Shown: positions 39,849 through 40,363 of the stretch, in pieces
How positions within the stretch are numbered: position 1 is the stretch's first letter
Layout: every line of letters begins with the position of its first letter
NCBI GenBank assembly: GCA_030745875.1
Contig: JASLNT010000054.1
Span: 1 to 40,363, forward strand
Source of the DNA: Phycisphaerae bacterium
GTDB taxonomy: Bacteria; Planctomycetota; Phycisphaerae; SM23-33
Length of the DNA: 40,363 nucleotides
Direction of reading: 5' to 3'
Translations under genes and position numbers: made by a program
Notes under the pieces: model-generated
What the model was told of the DNA's origin: nothing
Databases searched by the model: none
What the model saw: the letters and a program-made list of their open reading frames with translations, nothing else

Positions 39849-40363
39849 ATGAAACTTCTAACACATCGATCGAATTGGTTGCTCGGTATGCTTGTGATAC
39901 TGGCGGTGCTTCTTGCGGCGGGATCGGCTCCCGCCCAGAACGCCAACGCAGACCAAGCCGCCGGCATCCGCGATCGTATTCGTGATTTGATGGAAACCTC
40001 GCGACAGGAATGGCACAAGGGGTACGATGCGGCTCTACGGGCCGACAGAGGCGGAGGAGCCTCCGCCGAGGCGGACAAGGAAATCGCCTATCAGGCCGCC
40101 GGAGCCGCCGAGGAGCAGGCCCTTATGCACGCCGAGCAGGCAGGCCCGGTCGCCGAGGCGCTGTACTGGCGTGAGAAACAGCAAACCTTGCGGGAGCAGC
40201 GGGACCGCTGGCCAGCCGGAGCGCCTGCATTCGACTCCGCCACGGATCTGATCGATAACTACGGCGACAAGGCGTTCGCCAAACTCATGGAAGCCCAACG
40301 CGGAGCAGCCACCGACCCCGAGATGCGCCAGCAGCTTCACGACTATTACCGAGAGGAAGCCGC
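39849..40363 (+). CDS. secreted helical protein, partial at window end
   Basis: An open frame of at least 171 codons runs off the right edge. There are three consecutive ATGs (39843, 39846, 39849); the third is chosen because GGGAG (39836-39840) lies eight bases upstream of it. A signal peptide (~1-30, WLLGMLVILAVLLAAGSAPAQ) is followed by an Ala/Glu/Gln/Arg-rich, probably helical region (IRDRIRDLMETSRQEWHKGY, AEEQALMHAEQAGPVAEALYW). No family was recognised and the C-terminus is outside the window. Confidence 0.7.
   Translation, partial: MKLLTHRSNWLLGMLVILAVLLAAGSAPAQNANADQAAGIRDRIRDLMETSRQEWHKGYDAALRADRGGGASAEADKEIAYQAAGAAEEQALMHAEQAGPVAEALYWREKQQTLREQRDRWPAGAPAFDSATDLIDNYGDKAFAKLMEAQRGAATDPEMRQQLHDYYREEA

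Overview
The window looks like a chromosomal segment of a planctomycete, perhaps of the Phycisphaerae. This is inferred, as no rRNA or tRNA is present. The clues are GC-rich codon use with strong GC3, Tat-exported sulfatases, secreted PD40/c-type-cytochrome proteins of the hydrazine-synthase-alpha-like family, planctomycete-style GDW/WYxELA modules, and short palindromic intergenic repeats. No phage, insertion sequence or CRISPR array was seen.

Layout. 1-772: a gene-poor edge with a possible small ORF and two copies of a ~140-bp hairpin-rich repeat. 766-5192 (-): a secreted WD40-like protein and a UvrD/PcrA helicase. 5282-5890 (+): an HTH protein with a degenerate receiver domain, ended by a terminator. 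6117-8049 (+): leuA behind a complete-looking leucine attenuator, with promoter, 19-residue leader peptide holding 9 Leu, alternative hairpins and terminator stem. 8105-11534 (+): a trypsin-like/PDZ protease, then a sugar transferase, an ATP-grasp ligase and a HAD phosphatase, probably for surface polysaccharide. 11574-14658 (-): two tandem secreted paralogs with CxxC zinc-ribbon arrays, one with a probable frameshifted tail.

14907-23459 (-) and 23621-35517 (+) form two divergent gene groups read from a 161-bp spacer. The minus arm encodes an esterase, a GH20 hexosaminidase, a PQQ/WD40-like propeller, a diheme HZS-alpha-like protein and threonine aldolase. The plus arm encodes two sulfatases, an FG-GAP lipoprotein, a DUF900 hydrolase lipoprotein, a heparinase II/III-like lyase and a second diheme HZS-alpha-like protein. 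Together they look like a sulfated, amino-sugar-containing glycan (glycosaminoglycan-like) degradation locus without SusC/SusD.

35626-39444: a U32 tRNA-hydroxylation protein (-) and a radical SAM protein (+) are divergent. They are followed by a thioredoxin-like gene whose frame is interrupted only by a UGA exactly at the first position of the CxxC motif, followed by a SECIS-like hairpin; it is a strong selenoprotein candidate, translationally coupled to a VOC protein. These three genes lack Shine-Dalgarno sequences and have -10 boxes 6-7 nt before ATG, suggesting leaderless mRNAs. 39445-40363: a long probable 5' UTR and the start of a secreted protein that runs off the window.

Most notable observations: the leucine attenuator (6117-6357), the UGA/SECIS thioredoxin (38117-39121), and the pair of HZS-alpha-like cytochromes in the glycan locus.
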